A program made the translations under genes and the position numbers. A stretch of DNA of 64,000 bases from Engraulis encrasicolus (lineage: Eukaryota > Chordata > Actinopteri > Clupeiformes > Engraulidae): NCBI RefSeq assembly GCF_034702125.1, contig NC_085878.1, positions 15,021,740-15,085,739 of the forward strand. Reading direction: 5' to 3'. This document shows, one piece after another, positions 54,294-64,000 of the stretch (within the stretch, counting starts at the first letter, position 1; each line of letters starts with the position of its first letter). The notes below the pieces were generated by a model. It ran no database searches. It worked only from the letters and a program-made list of their open reading frames with translations, and was not told the origin of the DNA.

Positions 54294-54759
54294 GCTATAG
54301 AGGTGATGTCACCGGGCCTTGTCTGCAACAATGGCCTGTGCCGCTCATACATTCCTCTTTCTCTCTCTTTCTCTCTCCCTCCCTCTCTCTCTCTGTTGCA
54401 AAAAAGGCCCCTGACGGTGCCCCAACCACAACCCCAAGCCCAACCTCATGACGGACTGACGCTAGACAGGGTGGTGGAGAGGGAGAGTGTGAATTTACAG
54501 AAGCGCTGGGCTGGACTGGGCAGGGCAGCGGAGAGAGGACTATGGGGCTTGGAGAGGGGGCTTACAGAGGGTCCCTTTTTTCAGATGGGGGGGTTGGGGG
54601 GTGTAGGGAGGGTCAGAGTGGGCCTCTCCCCACTGAGCTCCATGAAAAGGGGGGTTTTGTGCGCTCCGTTGCCTGCCTCCCTCTGACCTTTGCTCTGAAA
54701 GGAGACCCCAAAGCTTTTGGACAGTGTCACGTTGCAAGGCCCAATCCACCCAACCCCCT

Positions 54760-54937
54760 CTCTTCTCTTCTCTTCTCTTCTCTTCTCTTCTCTTCTCTTC
54801 TCTTCTCTTCTCTTCTCTTCTCTTCTCTTCTCTTCTCTTCTCTTCTCTTCTCTTCTCTTCTCTTCTCTTCTCTTCTCTTCTCTTCTCTTCTCTTCTCTTC
54901 TCTTCTCTTCTCTTCTCTTCTCTTCTCTTCTCTTCTC
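54760..54937. repeat. (TTCTC)n pentanucleotide array
   Basis: About 35 perfect units, all pyrimidine on the plus strand. Open frames of Leu-Phe-Ser type cross it in all three frames and have no coding meaning. Confidence 0.98.
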
Positions 54938-55950
54938 TGCCTCTTTTGCCCTCTTCTCTGTTTCTCCTGAGCTGTGTTTACACTCTCCTTATTGCAGGGG
55001 TTTGTTGGCTAGGGGGGTGTGGGTTGGTGTTGGGGGTTGGGTTTTGGCGTGACAAGGGTCTCTCTAGCTGGGCCTTTGTTGCTTGCACTGCTCTCCCTTT
55101 CACCCCTTCTACATTTCAGTCCCTTTTCCGCAGCTCTTGGGGGGGTGGAAGGTGGGGGGACACAAAAAGCGGCCCTCTGTGTAACCCCCCCTCCTGACTG
55201 GCACTAGAATGGCTGCTCACGAGCTCTCGCTCGGACAAGCTTCCAGGCTTTGTGTCTCTCCCCTCTCCTCCTCCTCCTCCTCCTCCTCACCCTCTCCTCC
55301 TCCCTCTGTTTTTGTTAGCAAGACAGAAGGGGGAACTTTTTTTCCACTGTGGTTCCTTTTTTTAAAAGTCTGTTTTTTTTCTCTGTGTGTTTGTGTTGAC
55401 CACGTCACAACGTCGAGGCAGTCTTAAAAAAAAAAAAAAAAAAGAGCTGGCAGTCTCTTCAGTTGGGGCAGCTTTCCCATTCCAGCAATTTTGGATTGAA
55501 GGCACTTTCCAGTCTAGTTGCTTTCTTTCTGTCTGTTTTTCCCCTCCCTCGCTCTCTCTCTCTCTCCCTCTCCCTTCATCTTCTCCCATTCCTCTGACAT
55601 TGGCGCTGCTTAGATGAAGACGTCTGCACTGTAGCCACGCGGTGCCTCTGGGCAGGCTGGCTCCTGCCGCGTGGGCTTTTTGAGAGAGCACAGGGGCTTG
55701 GCCAGCCTCAGCCTCAGCCTCAGCCCCAGCCTCACTGCCCCCCCTCCCCCACCCCCTCTCTCGGCACCAGCAGCACCCGTGTTCGGCTTGGACCGCACTG
55801 CAGCTTGGGAGGGGAAGGGAAGGGAAAGGGGAGCGGCACTCCAGTTACATACATACGCAAGACACGCTGGCTGAAGGTGGAGAGCGGTTTGGAGTGGATC
55901 CTGCTTCCACCACCTACAGCCATACCCATCCAGCCATCCACACAACCACA
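54938..55950 (+). other. Presumed ankrd11 intron 2, no gene seen
   Basis: Contains an A18 run at 55426-55443, (CTC)n at 55266-55300 and four CAGCCT steps at 55702-55730. No supported exon. Confidence 0.5.
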
Positions 55951-56103
<153 letters not shown>

Positions 56104-57047
56104 CACCCTCTTGCATCTTTGCTGCAAAACCATATCTGTCAGTCACTTGGCCTGTCTGCACTGCGTTCCCCATATAGCACGTTCCCAGCTTGGTCTCCCC
56201 CTCTCTCTCCCCCTCTCTCTTCCTCTCTCTCCACGTGGGCTATGCTGTTGCCTAGCCAAAAGCTTGTCAAGTCGTACAGGTCTGAATAGCTCACCATTAA
56301 CTATTTTCTTCTGATATAATAAGATATTTGTTTGAAAAATGTAAGCAGGCGTAATCTTAGAGGTAGGTCTGTGTTGCCACAATGTTTTGTGTGGGCGCGA
56401 CGCTATTTTATTATTCTATAAATAGATGAAAGCCAACATGCATTCCTTTGCTCAGGCTGCAACAGTAGTAGCAGCATTGTGATGTTTGTTACACAGTCAG
56501 AAAACTAATGGGGGAAAAAAAACATTTTTCTCTGTTCCTGCAACATCAAACCCTCAACCTCCATTCCACATACACACGCACACGCACACAATTTAATTTG
56601 ATGCTATTTCCTCCATGATGTGGTGACGGTGTCTTGACAAATGGACCACAGATCGTATTTCGTGCTGTATTGCCGCGCCGTTTTAATGCATTGTGAACGG
56701 ACTGGCTCGCTATCTTCACGTGTGTCTCGTACATGGCCATATTCGTGGCTGTGCAAGAGAGCCCTGGTATCTTCCTGCTCTGAAGTCTTTCCACAGACAG
56801 CTCCTCATCGCTGATGTTTGTCACACACACGCCCCCGCTCTGCTCCTCGCTCCCCTCCTCTCCTCTCCTCCTCTCCTCTCCTCCTCTTCTCCTCTCTTCG
56901 CCTTCCCCCTCCTCCCTGCTCTGAATGACTCACAGCAGCCAGTGAGCAGAACTGATATTCCTCCCCGAAATAGCCCGCCGTTTATCTCAACCCCTCCCCC
57001 CACTGTAGCCTCTGTCCTCTCTTATTTTCCCTCTATCTTCTTTTGCG

Positions 57048-57049
<2 letters not shown>

Positions 57050-57120
<71 letters not shown>
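57050..57120. repeat. (CT)n microsatellite
   Basis: About 36 uninterrupted units. Confidence 0.98.
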
Positions 57121-57122
<2 letters not shown>

Positions 57123-57688
57123 CCCCTCTCTTCCTCGCTCTTTCTCTCTCATGCCTGCTTTCTTGCTTTCCCTCCCTCCCCTGCTCTTTCTCCCTCTCTT
57201 CTCTTGCTGTCCTTACACAAACAAGCACGCCACACTCTCTCTCTCTTTGCCTTCCTTCCAGTGGAATTGCCTGTCCCGAGGTATAATGATTCCTTGAGGA
57301 CGCAGGGGCCAGAGGATGCTCTAATTGCTTTTTAAATGGCGTCGGGAGCCGCGTGCCAGAGTGCCAGAGTGAAGTCGCATGCCTTTGACATCTAAAAGGC
57401 GTCGTCGTTGTTGTTATGGTTCGTTCCTACGGTTGTTTCCGTACCATCACTCTCCTCTGAAAACGCCATTTTACAGCAATGTCGACAGGCTCACAGGCAG
57501 CCATATATACTACCGCCTCTCGTACTCTCACTTGTACCGTGTTGACATTATTTTGATATCTTTTTGCGAAATCCCCTCTGTGTCGTACAAGCTTGTCCTT
57601 CAAGCAGCTTTTGCTCCGTGCCACTTATTAGCCAAAACGGCGCCCTTGACGATGCTGGTAGGGTAGCACAGTGGTGTGACCAGACCAC

Positions 57689-57719
57689 ACACTCACTCAC
57701 TCACTCACTCACTCACTCA
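57689..57719. repeat. (CACT)n tetranucleotide
   Basis: Seven to eight CACT/ACTC units. Confidence 0.95.
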
Positions 57720-57877
57720 ACCCTCGGCTCAGCTCAGCTCAGCACTAGCCACTGAGGGACCTGGATGCCTTTCCATCCTAGTTGCCCCTTTCATCTTGTG
57801 CCAGTCAGGCGCTTTGGCTGGCAGTGCTGCATAGCAAGGGCCTGCCGTAATGCTGACTCAGCAGAACTGGGAGAGGG

Positions 57878-58083
57878 AGAACGAGGGAGCGAGAGAGGAG
57901 TAGGGTGGGGGAGAGAGAGAGAGAGAGAGAGGGAGAAAGAGGAGTAGGGTGGGGGAGAGAGAGGGAGAGAGAGAGAGAGAGAGAGAAGGGGGAGAGGGGG
58001 GTGATCAAGGGACGAAGGGAGAGAGAGAGATGCAGAGAGAGAATGATCAAGGGAGAGAAGAGAAGAGAAGAGAGGAGAAGAGT
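57878..58083. repeat. Purine-rich (GA)n region
   Basis: GAGAGA arrays with a near-tandem copy of GAGTAGGGTGGGGGAGAGAG at 57898 and 57940, then GAAGA steps. This is the main purine-on-plus exception to the pyrimidine bias. Confidence 0.9.
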
Positions 58084-58431
58084 GGTGGATGTTGGCCTGC
58101 ATCCTTGCTGCGAGCCCATTGGCTGAGGTGGCCGGTGGAGCTGGAGCTGGAGCCCCCAGTGCGGCTGCCCTCCGTGTAACCCAGGAGAGAGTCACGGAAG
58201 CCGGAGCTGCCTGCCTGTCCCTGTGGCCTGCGCCACTAATCCCGCGCCACTCCAGATATGTGGTCACGTTATTGCATGTCCGTAAACACACACGCATACA
58301 AATATAGTTCCTCCCGTCTTGTGCATGTTCTATTGTGTGGGATATGGAGGGCTTTTTGTTTGTTTTTTTTCCCCGTATTCTTGCTCAGCAGTGGTCTTTC
58401 TGTCTTGCCGTTGTGCATTTTCATTCACTCT

Positions 58432-58536
<105 letters not shown>

Positions 58537-58734
58537 CATCAGTCTCTGTCTCTCTCTCTCTCTCCCTCTCTCTCTCTCTCCCTTTCAGTCTCTCTTCTCT
58601 TACACTTACACTCCACTCTCTCCCCAGGGTAGGAGCATTATCTTTCCTGACTGTAAGAAGTCCATTATTTACCGAGCTCTGAGCCCGTCCTAATACAATG
58701 TTCCATTAGATTGCATCAGCCAGATTTATAGCGC

Positions 58735-58755
58735 GTCTCTCTCACTCTCTCCCTG

Positions 58756-58788
<33 letters not shown>

Positions 58789-59036
58789 TTCTCTCTCACG
58801 CTCTCTCTCTCTCTGTCTCTGTCTATCTCTCTCTCTCTGTGTGTGTCTCTCTCTCTCTTTGTGTGTGTCTCTCTCTCTCTTTGTGTGTCTCTCTCTCTGT
58901 GTCTTTCTCTCTGTCTTTCTCTCTGTCTCCTCTCTGTGTCTCCCTCTCTGTGTCTCTCTCTCTGTGTGTCTCTCTCTGTGTCTCTCTTTATCTGTGTCTC
59001 TCTATCTGTGTCTTCGGTCTCTGTCATTTCGGTCTC
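58735..59036. repeat. Degenerate CT/GT repeat region
   Basis: About 300 bases of CTCTCTGTGTGTCTCT-type permutations ending in two TCGGTCTCTGTCAT copies. Confidence 0.9.
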
Positions 59037-59039
59037 TGT

Positions 59040-60335
59040 CATTGCAGGGTATTGTAAGAGGGAGGGGCAGTGTTTTGAAGGCATGGAGGGAGAGCTTTGT
59101 GGTGGAGGAAGGAAGAGACAGGGGAGGGGACAGCTACAGGGAAGACTAGGCATCGTTGTACACTAGGCTCATAGGAAAGCCTCACTAGATGGGACGCTAC
59201 CTAATAGAACAAGCTGTGAAGACCAATATGCATGCCATGCGAGACGGGGGAGAGTACAGCGAGAGCTGCTCGTCTGCTTGTCACGGATGCTAAAAAAGCC
59301 GAAGCATTAGATTTCTCCGTGTCTGGCGTCTTGACTGAGTGCCAATAGTGCTGTGGTGTGGTGTGGTGTGGTCGCACCTTGGCCCAGTTTTTATGTTCTT
59401 CTAGAAGGATCCATAGCCAAGCTAAAGCCTTTCACACCAAGCGGCCGCTGTAGATCACTCTGAGCCGTGCATAAATCTCCATGTCAAGGCCATTAGGGAA
59501 GTTAATATCCCAGCATTTTGAGAGAGGAGGGGGATTGTGATGGAGAGCGAGAGAGGGAGTGAAAAATAGAGGGAGAAAGAGAGGGAGTACAGGAAAAGAG
59601 GGATAAATAGCGGGGTAGATTGAAAGCGGGAAAGTCAAGGCCAGCGGGGCTTTGGAAGTTGCTGATGGAAGCAGGGCCTGTGTGTTCCCGTCTAGACGAT
59701 CCAGTGGCCACTTGAACAGTTCACCTGAGCCCTTTCATTATTATTTTACCCCTCCCCCCTTTTCCTGTCTAAAATCACCCACGGGGCACATCGGGTATGC
59801 CGTCTCCCACAACTCATTACACACGCTCACCTTCATGCGGATCATTTAGCTGTGCTTTCTTTCCTGAAGCCTCCCTCTTTTTTACGTGTGAGCTCAAGTC
59901 ACACGTATCCCTTTTGCTGTTTGTGCTAGCAAAACCATGTATTTTAGCCCAATTCTGTTTCGCCCTCTTGTTTCTTACTGGATTTTGCTGGCGTTATTCC
60001 ATCCCCTTCTTCTGCGTTGTCCCTGTGCCTGGTGATGCTTCAGTGGCTCGGAGACTAGGCTATAGCTTTCCATCATGAATATCTCCGCTGAAAAGAGGGA
60101 GATGGTGAACAGGGAGATATATGGGAGAGAAATATCTCCTCTATCCATAGTGAGAGAGAGAGAGTGTGTGTGTGTGAGAGAGGTGATCTGCATCCTTCCA
60201 TGCTGTGTTCCTCCTCTCTGCACCGTTGTCATGGTTATTTCGGACCCCTCTGTGTTGGCTAGTCGCTTCAGCATGAATGTATTATCGCCCACCCCCTTAT
60301 TTCATTTGCTCCCCTCTTCCTCCTTTCCTCCCTAG
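59040..60335 (+). other. Presumed ankrd11 intron 2, no gene seen
   Basis: Mostly unique sequence with short GA-rich patches at 59520-59600 and 60145-60185. No supported exon. Confidence 0.5.
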
Positions 60336-60406
60336 CTGTCATAAAGCAGCTAAAGTAAACCCAGATGACGGAGGACTTACTTCTATAAACAGCAATGTCT
60401 TAGAAA
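60336..60406 (+). other. Possible additional non-coding exon
   Basis: 71 bases between a pyrimidine-rich acceptor (CTTTCCTCCCTAG) and a donor-like AAA/gtgagc at 60407. The interior, starting CTGTCATAAAGCAGCTAAAG, is not repetitive. It could be an alternative ankrd11 5' exon or a chance match. Confidence 0.25.
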
Positions 60407-60412
60407 GTGAGC

Positions 60413-61495
60413 GTGGTGTGTGTATGTGTGTGTGTCATTGTGTAAATGTACTCAGACATGGTGCCGCAGTCAGGGGCTCTTGAAAAGCACCAGAGTATTG
60501 TATTATTGTTATTATTCCTCCCTTCCCCCCCCCCCCCCCACCCCCACCCTGGCACGGCCAGTGAAATCCGTGAGGTACAACAGCAGCAGTAGTGGCGGTG
60601 GCAGTAGTGCGAAGAAGCCGTGGCAAAGCCAGGGAGCAGAGCGGGAGGCTGGGTGCATCCAGAGTGCAGGGCTCTGCTGGAGCCCTCGGTTGCGAGGTGA
60701 GGCTTGATGAGGAGGCTGGCTCTGGATGAGGAGGAGGAGGTGGGCAGGGTGGAGGAGGTGGTGCTGGGATGGTAATAACCGCCACAGATGCTTTCCTGCT
60801 GCTCCCGCTGCTGCTGCTGTTACTGCTGGAGCTACAACCACTAGCCCCTTACCCCTCGCTGCTCTCGCCTGTGCTATCGTCATTTGCACAAAAAAAGCCT
60901 CCATCCAGGGCCCCCGCTCATGTCGCTCGCTCACTCAGTCCACACGAGGAAGCCCATCAGGGGAAGGCAGTCAGTCGGTCGACTCAGAGGGTGCTGTGCT
61001 GTGGTCGGAGACAGAGTAACAAGCAACAAGCCTTAAACCTCTTCCACATGGCTAGTTTTGTATTGCTAACAGGCGCTGTGGAGAGTACGAAGGAGTTCTG
61101 GTGGGTGGGGGAAGGTGCAGAGCCAAAAAGACTTAAGTCCAGTGCAGTGTGTGTGTAGGTGCTTTGCTCTGTAATCTGTTTGTGCCTCTGAAGTCTGAGG
61201 ACGCTGGCGGTAGGCGGTTGGTGAGTGGGGGGGGCGGTGGGGGTTGCGGCCAGGTTAGCGGGTTTATTCGCCGCGGCTCGACAGGTCAAAAGCAGAATGG
61301 AGATCTGCGTTCCCGATTTGCAGTCCTCCTCCCAGCTCCCTTGCACGTACAGAGAGCGCGAGCCTTAGTAGATAGGATCAACGGACGGACCCTCGTTGGA
61401 CGAGCAGCCAGGCATCCGAGCTTAAAGCGCTCATACTGTCTGTGTTGTTTTTGTCTGTTGTTTGAGTGGGTTTTTTTGTGCCGTTGTCCCAACCC

Positions 61496-61499
<4 letters not shown>
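60413..61499 (+). other. Presumed ankrd11 intron 2, no gene seen
   Basis: Contains a C run at 60526-60540 and GGAGGAGG/CTGCTGCTG trinucleotide patches at 60705-60835. No supported exon. Confidence 0.5.

Positions 61500-61583
<84 letters not shown>
61500..61583. repeat. (CT)n microsatellite
   Basis: About 41 uninterrupted units. Confidence 0.98.
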
Positions 61584-61585
<2 letters not shown>

Positions 61586-61745
61586 GCTAATGACCCATGG
61601 CCTCCTTTCTTAGCCAGCTGCCTCGCCTGTTTATCTGGGGCAGCTGGGCTCAAAAAAAACCTGGCAGATCTGGCTTGCTAGCGCTATTGCTAGTGCTAGG
61701 CTAGCCCATGTTTGGGCTGCTCTGCATCCAGCATGAGAGATACCC

Positions 61746-61848
61746 AGGGCTCCGTTTCCCGACAACATGGTTGCAATGCAGTTTCCCATTGGAAACCTTG
61801 TAAGTTGCTAACTGGTTAGCAACGATGCTTTTCGAGAAACGGGGTCCG
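61746..61848. mobile_element. Small palindromic MITE
   Basis: Left end GGGCTCCGTTTCCCGACAA and right end TTCGAGAAACGGGGTCC are inverted repeats, with GGTTGC and GCAACGATGC inner arms and a GTTGCTAACTGGTTAGCAAC internal palindrome. This compact fold is typical of a short MITE common in fish. The family is not named. Confidence 0.6.
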
Positions 61849-62199
61849 GGGCGGTAGATGGGAGAGGCCGGGGGTAGTTCCCCAGCCCAGGAGGAGAGGA
61901 GGACGGGGTTGGGTTGGCTTGTCCGCTTGTGCCTACCCTCCTCCAGGGCTGGCCGGTGTGTGTGTTGGTGGGGTACTCCCATCTCTCTTCCTCCTGCCTG
62001 CTGCTCTATGTGTTTCTGCTTGGAAAGCAAGGGCTTGTTTACCAGAGATCAGGCTCAGCTTTGTACTGCTCTAATACCTTAGCGCCTCCCACCCCCCTCC
62101 CTCTTTTCCTCCGCCGTCGAACGTTTGCACTCTCTTTCTCTCTCCTGTTTCTCCTTTTCCTCTCTCTCCTCTCTGTCCTTTTCCTCTCTCTCTCTCTTC

Positions 62200-62305
<106 letters not shown>

Positions 62306-62429
62306 GCTGTTTACAGTAATGGGTTTGTGCTGCCTTACAATCCAATACTCGCCCACAGTGTGTCCACACCCCTTCTATTTTTCTGTCTCGCTGTCCCTCT
62401 TCCTCTATTCTTTGCCGACCCTCCTTTTT

Positions 62430-62430
<1 letters not shown>

Positions 62431-62487
<57 letters not shown>
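62431..62487. repeat. (CT)n microsatellite
   Basis: About 28 units. Confidence 0.98.
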
Positions 62488-62489
<2 letters not shown>

Positions 62490-62726
62490 GCACGCCCCAC
62501 ACCTCAGCAGCAGGGGGTTACGCATATTGCCGTTGCCTAGGAAACGACATAGTGCCCGAGCAGTGCAGCGAGGGAGAGAGGAGAGGAGAGGAGAGGAGGA
62601 GGAGGAGGAAGGGAAGGGAAGGGAAGGGAAGGGTGGGACGAGAGGCAGGCAGGCGAAAGGCAGGAGGCAGAAGCAGCAGCAGAGCACTACGTGACGAGGA
62701 ATTGGATGCCACGGATCTTCCTCCCC

Positions 62727-62729
<3 letters not shown>

Positions 62730-62788
<59 letters not shown>
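62730..62788. repeat. (CA)n microsatellite
   Basis: About 29 units. Confidence 0.98.
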
Positions 62789-62792
<4 letters not shown>

Positions 62793-64000
62793 ATGCACGC
62801 ACGGACCATCTTCATTGGCTCTTCTTCCTTTTTCTCTTCCTCCCCGTCTCCTCTCCTCCTCTCCTCTCATCCTCCACCTCCTCCTCTGAGCCTAGCTACA
62901 GATAATCTAACTAAGCCTGGCAATCGCATGCGGGTCCACCTGTTACCACAGCTCCCAACATCCCCAATCCCACTGACTAATACATCACAGCCAAGGAAGA
63001 GAGGCGTTATTATTTGTGTGTGTGTGTGTTCATTCACATGTTCATGTGTGTTTGAATGAGTGACATGCATAAGGACAGGGATGCTATGTCTTCCATGTTC
63101 GTCCCTCCACAAGATGTGTGAGTCACAGTGAATTCAAAGGCTCCACCACCACCACCCCTCTCCTCCCCTACCTTCCATATAGATTCTAGCGTGCATTCAG
63201 GTCCACTGCTCGCTGTCGCTTTAAATCAGGTGAGCAGGACGTTACATGCCTGTGGTTTTCTCCTCCGTGATGCCAATTAATATTGCAATTACTCTCCGTC
63301 TCCCCTCGCAGTTGCCACGGGGCACCTGTTTGAGCTTGTGGTTGCGTTTTACTCTTATGTAGATGTTTTGTGGAGATGGTGCTAGATGTTGTATATGGCT
63401 GGAGCGGGGGGGGCTGGAGGGGGGGGCTGGAGGAAGCCTCGTCTTGTGTGGTGTATTGCCACTGCTGCTGTTGGGCAAGCCACGTCATGCAGCCCCCCGC
63501 CCCCTGCCCTGCCGATCCTCCAACCCCGCAACACTCCTCCATGGCCCCCGGACCCCTCACCTCCCTCCCTGCCTCCCTGCTCCTGGAAGTGGGACGCTGC
63601 CATTAGAGGGAGAGGCTGAATGAAAAGGCCCAGTGTTGTCTGCTGCTATAGCCTCTTCCAAATGCCCCCTCTTTTTAAAGCCGATCAGTGCATGTATTTT
63701 CTTCTCTTTCCTCTCCTCCTCCTCCTCCCCCTCTTCCATTTCCTCTCTCTCATCTCCTTTCACCCTCCCCATCTCTCTTTTACTCTCTCTCTCTCTCCCT
63801 CTCTCTCTTACTCCATCGTCCATCTCTTTCCAGCCATCCAGTTTGCTCCCCTCCTCTGCTGCGTCTTCTCTTCCTCCTCCCCTCCTTCATTCATCCTCCT
63901 CATCCTTCGTCATCCGTGTGCCTCTACTCACTCATTCGTTGCCATGATTTGACAGTCGAGTCAGAGGCGTCAGACTGATTCTCTTCACTCCAAGCGGTTT
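62789..64000 (+). other. Presumed ankrd11 intron 2, right edge
   Basis: Pyrimidine-rich sequence, notably 63700-63910, without a supported exon. The first protein-coding exon of the presumed ankrd11 must lie beyond the window. Confidence 0.5.

Noticed and set aside
56247..56260. X-box-like GTTGCCTAGCCAAA
   Set aside because: The second half-site mismatches the consensus at more than one position.
59040..59080. Acceptor-like TCATTGCAG followed by GGTATTGTAAG
   Set aside because: There is no credible donor after a usable exon length, and the preceding tract is simple repeat.

Overview
The window is nuclear DNA from a ray-finned fish, probably a teleost. The evidence is spliced genes with GT-AG introns, a vertebrate-type protein, Tc1-like, hAT-like and PIF/Harbinger-like transposon remnants, a tRNA-derived SINE, and a very heavy load of (CT)n and (CA)n microsatellites. 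The short palindrome AGGCCT (usually as TAGGCCTA) recurs often. I do not assign a species.

The only complete protein-coding gene is spg7 (paraplegin, the mitochondrial inner-membrane m-AAA protease subunit). It lies on the minus strand from the start codon at 9869 to the stop at 862-864. I placed 17 coding exons by reading splice sites and codon phase. They add up to 2424 bases (807 codons plus stop), every junction stays in frame, and the exon cuts fall where they do in human SPG7. Its introns hold a hairpin repeat, two elements with long inverted repeats, a Tc1-like end, a small hAT element, a SINE, and a (CA)53 array set 12 bases from the exon 6 splice acceptor.

From about 11.6 kb to the right edge the plus strand looks like the promoter, first exon and long 5' introns of the gene that lies head-to-head with SPG7 in human 16q24.3, ANKRD11. 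No ankyrin-repeat codons are in the window, so this identity rests on synteny. A first-exon donor is at 12145/12146. A convincing second exon is at 38659-38740, behind a 66-unit CT tract, and ends with an ATG in ideal Kozak context. A third, weaker candidate exon is at 60336-60406. The rest is intron-like.

The roughly 52 kb of presumed intron holds three hAT-type elements with recognisable 8-base target duplications (18900-20556, 22127-22529, 52266-53795), a PIF/Harbinger-type MITE with TTA duplication (34045-34300), a small palindromic MITE (61746-61848), a G-rich minisatellite with higher-order structure (32563-32945), several other tandem repeats, two perfect RFX X-boxes, and about 20 long microsatellites. 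Most of these are CT or CA when read on the plus strand. Many apparent long open frames on both strands are translations of these repeats and are not genes. I found no tRNA, rRNA, CRISPR array or prokaryotic-style system.
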